Below are positions 33,255-41,809 of a stretch of DNA of 64,000 nucleotides, in pieces. The number at the start of each line of letters is the position of its first letter. The first letter of the stretch is position 1. The position numbers and the translations under genes were made by a program. The notes beneath the pieces are model-generated. The model had not been told where the DNA came from. It was given only the letters and a program-made list of their open reading frames with translations, and made no database searches. This DNA is from Roseivirga sp. E12 (GTDB taxonomy: Bacteria > Bacteroidota > Bacteroidia > Cytophagales > Cyclobacteriaceae), in contig NZ_JAGFMD010000005.1 of assembly GCF_017592825.1 (NCBI RefSeq), positions 1-64,000 on the forward strand, written 5' to 3'.

Positions 33255-34805
33255 TTACAAATCAAATTTGATTCCCTGAGCTAATGGAAGTTCGGTGGTA
33301 TAATTAAGTGTATTCGTCTGTCTACGCATGTATGCTTTCCATGCATCCGAGCCAGATTCTCTACCACCACCTGTTTCTTTCTCTCCTCCGAAGGCACCTC
33401 CGATTTCTGCACCTGAAGTACCAATATTCACATTGGCAATTCCACAGTCAGATCCTGCAGCCGAAAGGAATTGATGAGCTTCCTGGATATTGTTGGTCAT
33501 GATCGCTGATGACAAGCCTTGAGCCACACCATTTTGTAAATCAATCGCATCATTTACGCCTCCACTATATTTCAATAGATATAGAATTGGTGCGAAAGTC
33601 TCATCTTGAACGATTTCATATTCGTTTTTAGCTTCGATGATGCACGGCTTCACATAACAGCCACTTTCATAGCCTTCTCCCTCAAGTACACCGCCTTCTA
33701 TGAGCACGTTACCGCCTTCTGATTTTGCTTTCTCAATAGCTGCATTATAATTAGCCACCGCATCAGTATCGATCAAAGGCCCAACGTGATTGTTCTCGTC
33801 TAGCGGATTACCAATTCTAAGCTGTGAGTAAGCATCAGTGATGGCATTTTTTACCTTATCATAAATTGACTCATGAATTATTAATCTTCGCGTAGAAGTA
33901 CATCTTTGGCCCGCTGTTCCAACTGCTCCAAACACACTACCAATAACAGTCATCTTAAGGTCTGCCTCTGGTGTAATGATGATTGCATTGTTTCCTCCTA
34001 GCTCAAGGATTGACTTACCCAAGCGCTCGGCAACCGCTCTACCTACTATTCTACCCATTCTGATAGACCCTGTAGCAGAAACTAAAGGAACACGTGGATC
34101 AGAAGTCATCATTTCTCCCACCTTATAATCTCCGTTGATCATACAAGAGATTCCTTCCGGCAGGTCATTGTCTTTCAACACTTCTGCAATAATATTTTGA
34201 CAGGCAATACCACACAGTGGAGTTTTCTCAGACGGTTTCCAAATACATGTATCTCCACAAATCCAGGCTAGCGCTGTGTTCCATGCCCATACAGCAACAG
34301 GAAAATTGAATGCCGAAATGATTCCTACAATACCCAGTGGGTGCCATTGCTCTTGCATATGGTGACCAGGTCTTTCAGATTTGATCGTAAGTCCATGTAG
34401 TTGTCTAGAGAGACCAACAGCAAAGTCACAGATATCAATCATTTCTTGTACCTCTCCAAGTCCTTCTTGATAAGACTTGCCCATCTCATAAGAGACTAGT
34501 TTGCCTAAATCATCCTTATAAAGCCTTAGCTTGTCTCCGAATTGACGAACGATTTCGCCACGCTTTGGTGCAGGCATATCTCTCCATTCCTTAAACACTC
34601 CCTGAGAAGTTTTAATGATGGCGTCATACTCTTCACGCGTAGTAGCGGTTATTGAACCGATCAATTCTCCATCAACCGGTGAATAAGATGAAATTGACTC
34701 ACCTCCTCCCATTGAATTTGAACCTGTTGACGATCCGTTATTACTTGCTTTTACACCAAGCTTTTGAAGTGCATCTGTGATGCCAAAATCCTGCTGAATT
34801 CCCAT
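33255..34805 (-). CDS. Aldehyde dehydrogenase, ALDH7 (aminoadipate semialdehyde)-like
   Basis: 516 residues. Catalytic Cys in GTAGQRCTSTRRL, catalytic Glu in ILELGGNNAI, cofactor-binding Asn in SAFNFPVAVW, and the C-terminal GGEKETGGGRESGSDAWKAYM (in part) characteristic of ALDH7/antiquitin-like enzymes. It probably oxidises alpha-aminoadipate semialdehyde from lysine breakdown with NAD+. A Ser/Gly/Asn-rich stretch (about 20-35) extends the N-terminus slightly. No lysine-degradation partner gene is adjacent. Cytoplasmic. Confidence 0.87.
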   Translation of the reverse strand: MGIQQDFGITDALQKLGVKASNNGSSTGSNSMGGGESISSYSPVDGELIGSITATTREEYDAIIKTSQGVFKEWRDMPAPKRGEIVRQFGDKLRLYKDDLGKLVSYEMGKSYQEGLGEVQEMIDICDFAVGLSRQLHGLTIKSERPGHHMQEQWHPLGIVGIISAFNFPVAVWAWNTALAWICGDTCIWKPSEKTPLCGIACQNIIAEVLKDNDLPEGISCMINGDYKVGEMMTSDPRVPLVSATGSIRMGRIVGRAVAERLGKSILELGGNNAIIITPEADLKMTVIGSVFGAVGTAGQRCTSTRRLIIHESIYDKVKNAITDAYSQLRIGNPLDENNHVGPLIDTDAVANYNAAIEKAKSEGGNVLIEGGVLEGEGYESGCYVKPCIIEAKNEYEIVQDETFAPILYLLKYSGGVNDAIDLQNGVAQGLSSAIMTNNIQEAHQFLSAAGSDCGIANVNIGTSGAEIGGAFGGEKETGGGRESGSDAWKAYMRRQTNTLNYTTELPLAQGIKFDL

Positions 34806-34893
34806 TTCCTAATAGTTTTAAATTATCCCTCATAGTTACGGCAATTTTGGATGATGACAAAGTCTCTTCAAGACAATTGACTGGACATAAAAA

Positions 34894-34913
34894 AACCCCG
34901 ACAAGTCGAGGTT
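34894..34913 (-). terminator. Terminator of the htrA-like gene
   Basis: AACCCCGAC pairs with GTCGAGGTT around AA (one C-A mismatch). On the minus strand it is followed by seven T. It has the same core as the hairpin at 25871. Confidence 0.82.
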
Positions 34914-34932
34914 AGTTGATTCTTTCGAGACC

Positions 34933-36378
34933 TTACCAGTCTATCTTGAAATATTCCTTTTCGCCATCGGGGTATTTCCCCATTACATAGAAATCTCTTT
35001 TCTTGTTATCCAATAAGGTCTGAAACTCTTCCAGGCTTTCGACATCACGATCGCCAACCTTGGTAATCACAAAACCTTCTTTGATACCCGCTTCCTTCCA
35101 AGCACCTTCAGCCAACTCAATGAGTTGAACTCCGCCTTCAACCTTTAATCTGTATTGGATACTTTCTGTGATATCGGCAAAAATTGCCCCTTCAATTTTG
35201 TAAGTAAAGCTAATTTCATCTGGAGTTCTTGCTAGGTATTCGGCTTTCTTTCTTAAGGTAAGTGTGGTTTCTTTTACATCACCATCTCTTTTAAACTTGA
35301 CTGAAATCAAATCACCAGGACGCTTTCTAGCTACAAACTCCTGTAACTCACTTGTAGTCTTAATGGACCGATCGTCAATACCAACAATGACATCGTCATT
35401 CTTCAGACCTGCTTTGTCCGCTGCACTTCCCGGATTAACTCCGCGGATGTGAACACCCGAAAGCTCCTCCGTAAGCCGCCCATCGGCATCACGAATTTCA
35501 ACCCCTAGCAAGCCACGCTGCACTTCTCCAAATTCCAGAAGATCATCCATGACCTTTTTAACTAGAATGGAAGGAACTGCAAAAGAGTAGCCGCTAAATG
35601 TTCCAGTGTTTGTCGCAATAGCAGTGTTAATACCGATCAGATCGCCATCGAGATTTACTAATGCACCTCCGCTATTACCGCGATTCACTACAGCGTCTGT
35701 CTGAATAAAAGATTCTATGCCATACCTATTGCGGGTGCCACTAATCAAATTGATATTCCTTGCCTTCGCACTTACTATACCTGCAGTAACAGTGTTATTA
35801 AGGTCAAAAGGGTTTCCAACAGCGAGTACCCATTCACCAATTTCAACTTGGTCAGAGTCTCCAAAATCAACAAATGGTAAGTTGGCCGCTTTAATTTTTA
35901 TCAATGCTAAATCTGTATCTGGATCGCTACCGATCAGTTCAGCCCCCAGTCTTCTGTTATCATCCAATCTGACTTCCAGCTCATCAGCATCTTCCACTAC
36001 ATGAAAGTTGGTAACGATGTATCCATCATTAGATATGATTACCCCAGAACCAGTTGATTGTCTAACCCTTCTTTCTCTTCCAAATAATTTCGACCACCTA
36101 CCAGATCTTTCAGAGGGCGCAGAAGTATTAGTAATATGAACAACAGCCGGGACCGCTGACCTTGATGCTTTAATAAAATTGATCCCCTCTGGAACGACAT
36201 AGGATCTTGGTGTTTCGTCAATTTCACCAAGAGATGTGGTTAGCGTAGTAGGCTGACCAAAACTGTCTAAGTTTTGAGTAGCCCCATTTCCTAAAAGACT
36301 CATCCCTAGCAACACCACAAGCCCACCCAGAAGAGATGATGCTAAAACACCTATAAAGAATTGTCTTTTAGAAATCAT
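34933..36378 (-). CDS. Do/HtrA-family periplasmic serine protease
   Basis: 481 residues. An N-terminal membrane or signal helix (7-30) is followed by a trypsin-like domain with an intact triad: His126 (NFHVVED), Asp156 (DPDTDLAL), Ser236 (NRGNSGGAL). A PDZ domain is at about 285-375 and a second, more divergent one at about 395-475. It degrades or refolds damaged envelope proteins. An Hsp20 gene lies just upstream on the same strand but with its own terminator, so both may answer the same stress. Confidence 0.93.
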   Translation of the reverse strand: MISKRQFFIGVLASSLLGGLVVLLGMSLLGNGATQNLDSFGQPTTLTTSLGEIDETPRSYVVPEGINFIKASRSAVPAVVHITNTSAPSERSGRWSKLFGRERRVRQSTGSGVIISNDGYIVTNFHVVEDADELEVRLDDNRRLGAELIGSDPDTDLALIKIKAANLPFVDFGDSDQVEIGEWVLAVGNPFDLNNTVTAGIVSAKARNINLISGTRNRYGIESFIQTDAVVNRGNSGGALVNLDGDLIGINTAIATNTGTFSGYSFAVPSILVKKVMDDLLEFGEVQRGLLGVEIRDADGRLTEELSGVHIRGVNPGSAADKAGLKNDDVIVGIDDRSIKTTSELQEFVARKRPGDLISVKFKRDGDVKETTLTLRKKAEYLARTPDEISFTYKIEGAIFADITESIQYRLKVEGGVQLIELAEGAWKEAGIKEGFVITKVGDRDVESLEEFQTLLDNKKRDFYVMGKYPDGEKEYFKIDW

Positions 36379-36482
36379 AATAAATTAGCTTTTGACCATT
36401 GGAAATTTAACGCATGAAAAAGACCATGTGTTCTAATTTATTGAAAATAGCACTGGATTTAACCGGATTTAACAAAAAAATA

Positions 36483-36504
36483 GGGCTCCGATAAATCGGA
36501 GCCC
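36483..36504 (-). terminator. Terminator of the Hsp20 gene
   Basis: GGGCTCCGAT pairs perfectly with ATCGGAGCCC around AA; on the minus strand a run of T follows (the A-rich stretch at 36474-36480). Confidence 0.88.
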
Positions 36505-36529
36505 CTTAATCAACCTCAACAACACTAAC

Positions 36530-36955
36530 CTACTTCACGGTTATCTTCGATACTAATTTCTTGGTCTCATCTTTAGGTATCAATACACTCAGGATACCAT
36601 TATCATAAGATGCTTCAATCTTCTCTTCAACCACACTGTCTGGTAACTGAAATGCTTTTTTAAAGGTTCCATACTGAGTTTGTACAGAATAGAAGTTTTT
36701 TGACTGATTCTCCTTCTCGAATTTCCTTTCCCCGCTGATGGTTAGATAACCATCCTTAAGATCGATACTAATATCTTTCTTATTTAGTCCTGGAACAGCC
36801 ACTTGAATTTCAAAAGCGCTATCCGTTTCAGCCACATCGGCCCTAGGCGTAAATGCTGACTTGCTTTGGTCGAACGACTCATTAAAGAAACGATCAACAA
36901 ATCTGTCTATTGTAGCCGGCATCAACCAATCTGAGTTTTTTCTTACTGTATTCAT
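36530..36955 (-). CDS. Hsp20/alpha-crystallin small heat-shock protein
   Basis: 141 residues. The alpha-crystallin domain (about 38-130) has RADVAETDSAFEIQVAVPGL, LTISGERKFEKE and the closing pattern YDNGILSVLIPK, plus a C-terminal LVSKITV tail resembling the I-x-I motif. It binds unfolding proteins in the cytoplasm as an ATP-independent holdase. The gene has its own terminator and stands alone. Confidence 0.93.
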   Translation of the reverse strand: MNTVRKNSDWLMPATIDRFVDRFFNESFDQSKSAFTPRADVAETDSAFEIQVAVPGLNKKDISIDLKDGYLTISGERKFEKENQSKNFYSVQTQYGTFKKAFQLPDSVVEEKIEASYDNGILSVLIPKDETKKLVSKITVK

Positions 36956-37159
36956 ATTTCTAGATTTTAATTTTTTTCATTCTGTACCTCCCTATTATTC
37001 AAAACTGTACCAAGAGCGATATTCATCAATTTTAATGTCATTGTGTCTTATTTTTGAAAATTCATTATTAAAAAACAGCCATAATGGCATGTTTGCTCGA
37101 ATGAATTAGGTATGAGAACAGTGTATGATTCTCTATTTTAGCTCAACTTTTTACACTCA

Positions 37160-38425
37160 ATGTCCTCAGAAAGAAAGCATCTACTTAAAGCATTTGGTCC
37201 CGGAATTTTATTTGCCAGCACCTGCATTGGAGTATCACACCTTGTTCAGTCAACAAGAGCTGGTGCCGACTTTGGCTATGGCCTTGTCCTCTTTATTGTG
37301 GCTGCCCTGGTCTTCAAGTATCCATTCTTTGAATTTGGATCACGCTACGCTGCAGCGACTAAAAAGAGTCTGCTTGAAGGCTATCTGAAAGAAGGAAAAT
37401 GGGTGCTCTGGATCTATTTTATCCTTAGCCTAGGATCCATGTTCACAGTGACTGCTGCCGTCACTTTTGTAACCGCAGGAATGCTCAATAATCTAACGGG
37501 GCTCACTTTAGACCCAGCGCTAGTTTCTGGAGGCATTCTTCTCTTTTGTGTATTGATATTGGCAGTCGGTAAATACAGCCTCCTAGATTCTCTATTGAAA
37601 ATAGTAGGCACTGTGCTTCTGGTATCTACATTAGTCGCCTTTGTTGCCGCGGTCGTTAAAGGACGCGCTACGCCTATTGAAGGGTTTATTCCAAAAGAGC
37701 TTACTGAAAGAAACAGCATCATTTTCGTAATCGCACTAATGGGCTGGATGCCTACGGCAGTAGACCTGTCTACATGGAATAGTTTGTGGGCCATTGAGCG
37801 GATGAAGCAGACAGGTTACAGACCGAAACTCAAAGAGGTACTTTTCGATTTTAAATTTGGCTATTGGGTCACGGCACTTTTAGCTATTTGCTTTCTTACA
37901 CTGGGTGCCAATGTCATGTATGGCTCTGGTGTTGAGCTCTCAGGAAACTCAACAGTATTCGCAGATCAAGTCGTCACGCTTTTCACTGACGCACTTGGCG
38001 GTTGGTCTTATCTTATTATTGCCACGGCAGCTTTCAGTACAATGTTCAGCACAACCATTACTGTAGTAGATGGATTTGGTAGAGCAATGGGGGAAACGGT
38101 AAGATTGCTATTTTTTAAAGATGCTGGTGTTAGAACCACTTATAACTGGATGATGGCAACAGTTGCTCTTATATCATTCTTCTTTATTCTTTTGCTTTCA
38201 TCCAACCTCAAAGACTTAGTCGATCTTGCCACCACATTGTCATTCGTGATTGCTCCAGTCATCGCATTCATCAATTATAAGGTGATTATGTCGGACCAAA
38301 TTGAAGCAGAATTTAAGCCCAAACCTTGGCTTAAAACCCTAGCTATTATTGGTCTGATCTTCCTTACCGTGTTCGCCCTAATCTACATGGCTGTTTACTT
38401 CAATTTGATTGATTTAAATTTTTAG
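37160..38425 (+). CDS. Nramp-family transporter with non-canonical TM1
   Basis: 421 residues, about eleven TM helices. The family opening FGPGILFASTCIGVSHLVQS is present, but the canonical metal-binding TM1 motif DPGN is replaced by a STCIGVS-type sequence. TM6 keeps MGWMPTAVDLST, with the MP pair but not the usual histidine. It is therefore an Nramp-related transporter whose substrate may not be the usual Mn2+ or Fe2+. The start at 37160 gives the usual cytoplasmic N-terminus (MSSERKHLLKA). No neighbour hints at the ion. Confidence 0.78.
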   Translation: MSSERKHLLKAFGPGILFASTCIGVSHLVQSTRAGADFGYGLVLFIVAALVFKYPFFEFGSRYAAATKKSLLEGYLKEGKWVLWIYFILSLGSMFTVTAAVTFVTAGMLNNLTGLTLDPALVSGGILLFCVLILAVGKYSLLDSLLKIVGTVLLVSTLVAFVAAVVKGRATPIEGFIPKELTERNSIIFVIALMGWMPTAVDLSTWNSLWAIERMKQTGYRPKLKEVLFDFKFGYWVTALLAICFLTLGANVMYGSGVELSGNSTVFADQVVTLFTDALGGWSYLIIATAAFSTMFSTTITVVDGFGRAMGETVRLLFFKDAGVRTTYNWMMATVALISFFFILLLSSNLKDLVDLATTLSFVIAPVIAFINYKVIMSDQIEAEFKPKPWLKTLAIIGLIFLTVFALIYMAVYFNLIDLNF

Positions 38426-38505
38426 CGAAAATCTTAAAAAGGGTTTGGTTTATTTTCAACCAACCGCTAATATTGCACTCCGATTCGCAAATGAGTGGAT
38501 CAAAT

Positions 38506-38579
38506 TCCTCCTTAGCTCAGTTGGTTAGAGCATCTGACTGTTAATCAGAGGGTCCTTGGTTCGAGTCCAAGAGGAGGAG
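38506..38579 (+). tRNA. tRNA-Asn (anticodon GTT)
   Basis: The acceptor TCCTCCT pairs with AGGAGGA. The anticodon arm CTGACTGTTAATCAG carries GTT, and the T-arm is CTTGGTTCGAGTCCAAG. CCA is not encoded. Its last bases and the following AGCAAAAG are duplicated 353 bases downstream, past the GIY-YIG gene. Confidence 0.97.
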
Positions 38580-38585
38580 CAAAAG
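38572..38585 (+). repeat. Left copy of tRNA 3'-end direct repeat
   Basis: AGGAGGAGCAAAAG. It comprises the last arm of tRNA-Asn and a few bases beyond. The identical 14-mer is at 38925-38938, on the other side of the GIY-YIG gene. Confidence 0.8.
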
Positions 38586-38611
38586 GCTGGCAATCATGTC
38601 AGCCTTTTTTT
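38581..38611 (+). terminator. Terminator of tRNA-Asn
   Basis: AAAAGGCTG pairs with CAGCCTTTT with a 10-base loop, followed by T. The GIY-YIG ATG begins at the next base. Confidence 0.85.
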
Positions 38612-38902
38612 ATGCCCCAATACTCCGTTTACATTTTATTCTCTCCGAGCATCAATAGATTTTACATTGGCTACACCTCAGATTTCGAAGGCAGGTTTAG
38701 GTTCCATAATGACCTTCTAAGAAATCATATTTGGACAAAACGCGGACAACCATGGGAAAGACATCTTCTAACCGAAGAGTTATCTAAGTCACAGGCTCTT
38801 CGAATAGAGAGACATATCAAAGGAATGAAATCCAGAAAGTACATTCAGAAACTTGCTCAGAGTAAAACATCTATCATTCAACTAAAGAGAAAGTTTGCCT
38901 AG
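38612..38902 (+). CDS. GIY-YIG nuclease-family protein (96 aa)
   Basis: 96 residues, a single GIY-YIG domain of the UPF0213 type: YSVYILFSPSINRFYIGYTSD carries the two short strands (VYI and YIG), then Arg in GRFRFHN and a Glu further on (ERHLLTEE). It could be a stand-alone endonuclease. The ATG follows the tRNA terminator T-run directly, with no room for its own promoter or ribosome-binding site. The gene is bracketed by a 14-bp duplication of the tRNA-Asn 3' end, which suggests that it arrived as a tiny mobile unit. Confidence 0.85.
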   Translation: MPQYSVYILFSPSINRFYIGYTSDFEGRFRFHNDLLRNHIWTKRGQPWERHLLTEELSKSQALRIERHIKGMKSRKYIQKLAQSKTSIIQLKRKFA

Positions 38903-38924
38903 CATCTGATCCCGAGAATCGGGA

Positions 38925-38938
38925 AGGAGGAGCAAAAG
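38925..38938 (+). repeat. Right copy of tRNA 3'-end direct repeat
   Basis: AGGAGGAGCAAAAG, identical to 38572-38585. If an element inserted at the tRNA, this would be the displaced original 3' end. Confidence 0.75.
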
Positions 38939-38962
38939 CCATCCCGACATGTCGGGATGGCT
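38937..38962 (+). terminator. Terminator beyond the GIY-YIG unit, CCCGAC-type
   Basis: AGCCATCCCGAC and GTCGGGATGGCT pair around AT, followed by a short T-run. It may be the original terminator of tRNA-Asn. A smaller hairpin (CCCGAGAATCGGG) precedes it at 38911-38923. Confidence 0.8.
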
Positions 38963-39031
38963 ATTTTTGTTTGATCTACTTAACTGTGTCTTCTAAAACA
39001 GAGCAAAAACAATTAAGCTAAAGATGGTTTC

Positions 39032-41011
39032 TTAGTTTTCACTAACCACAATTTTCCTGATGATAGAGTTGTTCAAATCAGTTATGAATAGCTCTCCATT
39101 CAATCCAATTGCAATGCCTTCAGGTGTTCCAAACCTTGCTGCCGCTCCTACACCATCAGTGGTGCCAAAAGTCCCATCTCCCGCTATGGTACTTACTCTA
39201 CCATTGGTATCCACCCTACGAATACTATGGTTGTTTTGGTCCACTACATATACAACTCCATTAGCGTCTACCTCAACCCCCGTTGGAACCCTGAACCTTG
39301 CCTGATCACCAGGGCCATCAACGAAGCCTAAAACACCACTGCCTGCAAGGGTAGTTACATTACCACTTGGGTCTATTTTCCGAATGCTGTTGTTGCCCGT
39401 GTCTGCCACGTACAGATTGTCGTTGGCATCAATTGCAAGCCCCCTCGGGTTATCGAAACGCGCAGTGTTACCAGGACCATCCAAAAATCCACCTTGATTT
39501 ATACCTCCCGATCCAGTACCAGCAAAAGTGCTCACCTGTCCTGTACTCAAGTCGATTTTTCTTATTCGGTGATTGTTGGAATCTGTAATAAATAAGTTGC
39601 CCTGACTATCAATGACCACATCCCAAGGGACACTAAATTGCGCCACTGATACATCTCCATTTTCTAGGCCTGGTGTGCTTCCAGCAACAGTCGTCACGTT
39701 ATCACCCGGGCCAAGTTTTCGAATTCTACTATTTCTCATATCAACTACATAGACTATGCTGAAGTCATCGTTAGAGACCACACCTGTAGGTAAATCAAAA
39801 CGGGCATTGGCAAAAGTGCCATCTGTTTCACCTGAAACACCATTTCCTGCATATGTAGTTACGTTCAAATTTTGATCAATATGACGGATGACAAAATTTT
39901 GTCTATCAGCAACCAATATTTCTCCGGTGACAGTTACCTCGATACCAGTCATGACAGCAAAAGCGGAATTGAGACCTGGTCCATTGTCAAAACCGAAACC
40001 TCCGTTACCAGCAATGGTAGTAACAGTACCAATATATTCCGTTTCATCTACATCGGTTACGTTGATGGTAATGGTAGCCGTAGTGCTTAATTGTCCATCG
40101 GTAACTTCTACAGTGATGGTGTGACTCATGGCTGTTTCAAAGTCCAAGTTTTCGCCTTGCGCCAAACTCAACTCTCCATCAGCGGTGATTTCAAAAAGAT
40201 CACCAGAATTGGTATTAATACTGAAGCTAAGATCGTCTCCTTCCGCATCGGTGGCCATTACAGTTCCAATAACAACATCATCTGCAATGTCCTCCATCAC
40301 GGTAAATTCCTGACTATCCATGGATGGTGCAGTATTTTCATTGACATCAGTTACGTTGATGGTAATCTCAGCAGAAGCAGTCAAAGCTCCATCAGATACC
40401 TCTACAGTAATAGTGTGAACAGTAGTTGTTTCAAAATCCAGAGTTTCTCCAGCCGATAGGCTCAACTCTCCTGTCGTAGTAATTTCAAACAGACCATTGT
40501 CATTAGCAGTAATACTAAAACTCAAATTATCCCCCTCTGCATCTGTGGCCATAACAGTGCCAATGGCAGTAGCATCATCTATATCTTCAGCCACAGTAAA
40601 TGATTGAGCGCTAATAGTCGGCATAGTATTCTCATCCACATCTATAACATTGATAGTAATTGTAGCGGTAACTTGAGACGTACCATCACTAACCTGAACT
40701 GTAATGGTATGGCTTTGAGATGATTCGAAATCCAGATTTTGACCTGTCGCCAAGGATAATTGACCACTTGACGTAATTGCGAAGAGCCCATTGTCATTGA
40801 CTGTAATTTCAAAAGTCAAAGCATCACCTTCAGCATCAGTGGCACTTACAGAGCCAAAAACATCACCTGCAACCGAAGCTTCGGAAGCTGAAAATTCTTG
40901 TGCATTAATGGTAGGAGGTAGATTTTCGGCAGGATTCTCCGGAGTACAATTCCAAAGAAAAATGATACTAAGGCACAACAAAAAGATACTGGCTTTGAAA
41001 CGATAAGACAT
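39032..41011 (-). CDS. Cadherin-repeat plus NHL-propeller lipoprotein
   Basis: 659 residues. Lipobox Cys at about residue 22 (FLWNCTP). Three cadherin-like repeats of about 100 residues follow (about 33-330), each with DAEGDxLxFxIT, LDFE and TITINVxDVxE, then an NHL-type beta-propeller (about 330-659) with repeats such as GVEVDANGVVYVVDQNNHSIRRV in part. A surface adhesion or sugar/protein-binding protein is likely. It lies on the same strand just after the response-regulator gene, and a matched palindrome lies upstream of each of the two, so it is the likely output gene. Confidence 0.82.
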   Translation of the reverse strand: MSYRFKASIFLLCLSIIFLWNCTPENPAENLPPTINAQEFSASEASVAGDVFGSVSATDAEGDALTFEITVNDNGLFAITSSGQLSLATGQNLDFESSQSHTITVQVSDGTSQVTATITINVIDVDENTMPTISAQSFTVAEDIDDATAIGTVMATDAEGDNLSFSITANDNGLFEITTTGELSLSAGETLDFETTTVHTITVEVSDGALTASAEITINVTDVNENTAPSMDSQEFTVMEDIADDVVIGTVMATDAEGDDLSFSINTNSGDLFEITADGELSLAQGENLDFETAMSHTITVEVTDGQLSTTATITINVTDVDETEYIGTVTTIAGNGGFGFDNGPGLNSAFAVMTGIEVTVTGEILVADRQNFVIRHIDQNLNVTTYAGNGVSGETDGTFANARFDLPTGVVSNDDFSIVYVVDMRNSRIRKLGPGDNVTTVAGSTPGLENGDVSVAQFSVPWDVVIDSQGNLFITDSNNHRIRKIDLSTGQVSTFAGTGSGGINQGGFLDGPGNTARFDNPRGLAIDANDNLYVADTGNNSIRKIDPSGNVTTLAGSGVLGFVDGPGDQARFRVPTGVEVDANGVVYVVDQNNHSIRRVDTNGRVSTIAGDGTFGTTDGVGAAARFGTPEGIAIGLNGELFITDLNNSIIRKIVVSEN

Positions 41012-41077
41012 GAGGTTTTGGTTTAAATGTGTAAAGTCAAGTCTTACAAATTTGAAACCCCTAACCTCGAGTGCCCA

Positions 41078-41093
41078 TACCGTATTTACGGTA
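41078..41093 (-). promoter_or_regulatory. Palindrome upstream of the cadherin/NHL gene
   Basis: TACCGTATTTACGGTA, symmetrical except for the central pair, preceded by GCCCA on the plus strand. It differs by one base from the palindrome at 41794-41809, which has the same GCCCA flank. It lies 67 bases upstream of the lipoprotein ATG. Candidate binding site of the NarL-type regulator. Confidence 0.62.
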
Positions 41094-41117
41094 TTTTGAA
41101 AAAGAAGAGAAGAGTCA

Positions 41118-41759
41118 TTACACGAGCCGATCTCGAATGGCCTTCGAAGTCAGACTACTACGATTGTGCACTTGTAGTTTTCTATGGATATTTTTTGTGT
41201 GTGTATCTACTGTATGGCGACTAATAAAGAGCATTTCAGCAATTTGATCAATCGTACACCCATCAACCAAGTGTCTTAGCACTGTAAGTTCACGGTCTGT
41301 TAGCTTTTCTTCCTGATGCTTTCGAGGAGCCATCATCTCAATGATCTGCCGAGCAATGGTAGGTGAAATAGGAGCACCTCCGTTAAGCACCTCATGTATA
41401 CCACGAATCAAATCTTTACCAGGAGTTCGCTTTAGTAAGTACCCATCGGCACCTGCTTTTAGCGCTTCGAAAACTCGCTTATCATCCTCAAAAATGGTGA
41501 ACATAATAATCGCTACTCTGGGATACCTTTCTTTGAATAGAGGGATGGCATCAATACCCGAAAGACCAGGGAGGCCAATGTCCTGAAGTACCACTTTCGG
41601 TGCATCATATTTTCCAAATCCCTCCAGAGCCTTCTCGATTGAATTAACAGAGCAAATCAACTGGAGTTTGGACTCAGATTTCACCAGATCTTCGAGTGAC
41701 TCCTTGAAATAAGGGTCATCCTCTACAATCCATACATTGCGCTTGATATTAGAAGTCAT
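41118..41759 (-). CDS. NarL/LuxR-type response regulator
   Basis: 213 residues. Receiver domain with acidic pocket VEDD, phospho-acceptor Asp60 (VVLQDIGLPG), a conserved Thr (MFTIFED), and Lys in LLKRTPG. A LuxR-type helix-turn-helix follows (LTDRELTVLRHLVDGCTIDQIAEMLFISRHTVDTHTKNIHRKL, in part). It pairs with the upstream sensor kinase on the same strand. Palindromes that suit a dimeric NarL-type protein lie upstream of this gene and of the lipoprotein gene. Confidence 0.92.
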   Translation of the reverse strand: MTSNIKRNVWIVEDDPYFKESLEDLVKSESKLQLICSVNSIEKALEGFGKYDAPKVVLQDIGLPGLSGIDAIPLFKERYPRVAIIMFTIFEDDKRVFEALKAGADGYLLKRTPGKDLIRGIHEVLNGGAPISPTIARQIIEMMAPRKHQEEKLTDRELTVLRHLVDGCTIDQIAEMLFISRHTVDTHTKNIHRKLQVHNRSSLTSKAIRDRLV

Positions 41760-41793
41760 ATTTAAATAAAAAGCTCTTTACGTGTTAAGCCCA

Positions 41794-41809
41794 TACCGTA
41801 ATTACGGTA
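41794..41809 (-). promoter_or_regulatory. Perfect palindrome upstream of the response-regulator gene
   Basis: TACCGTAATTACGGTA, a perfect 16-bp palindrome 35 bases upstream of the response-regulator ATG. It overlaps the 3' end of the kinase gene, whose stop is at 41802. Flanked by GCCCA like the copy at 41078. No T-run follows, so a terminator is unlikely. Suggests autoregulation. Confidence 0.65.

Noticed and set aside
39900-40950. DNA tandem repeats in the cadherin/NHL gene
   Set aside because: The repeats are about 300 bases long and diverged at the DNA level; they are the three cadherin domains of the protein, not an independent repeat element.
41794-41809. Reading the TACCGTA palindrome as a terminator of the kinase gene
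   Set aside because: No T-run follows on the minus strand, and a near-identical copy with the same flank occurs upstream of another gene, which fits an operator better.
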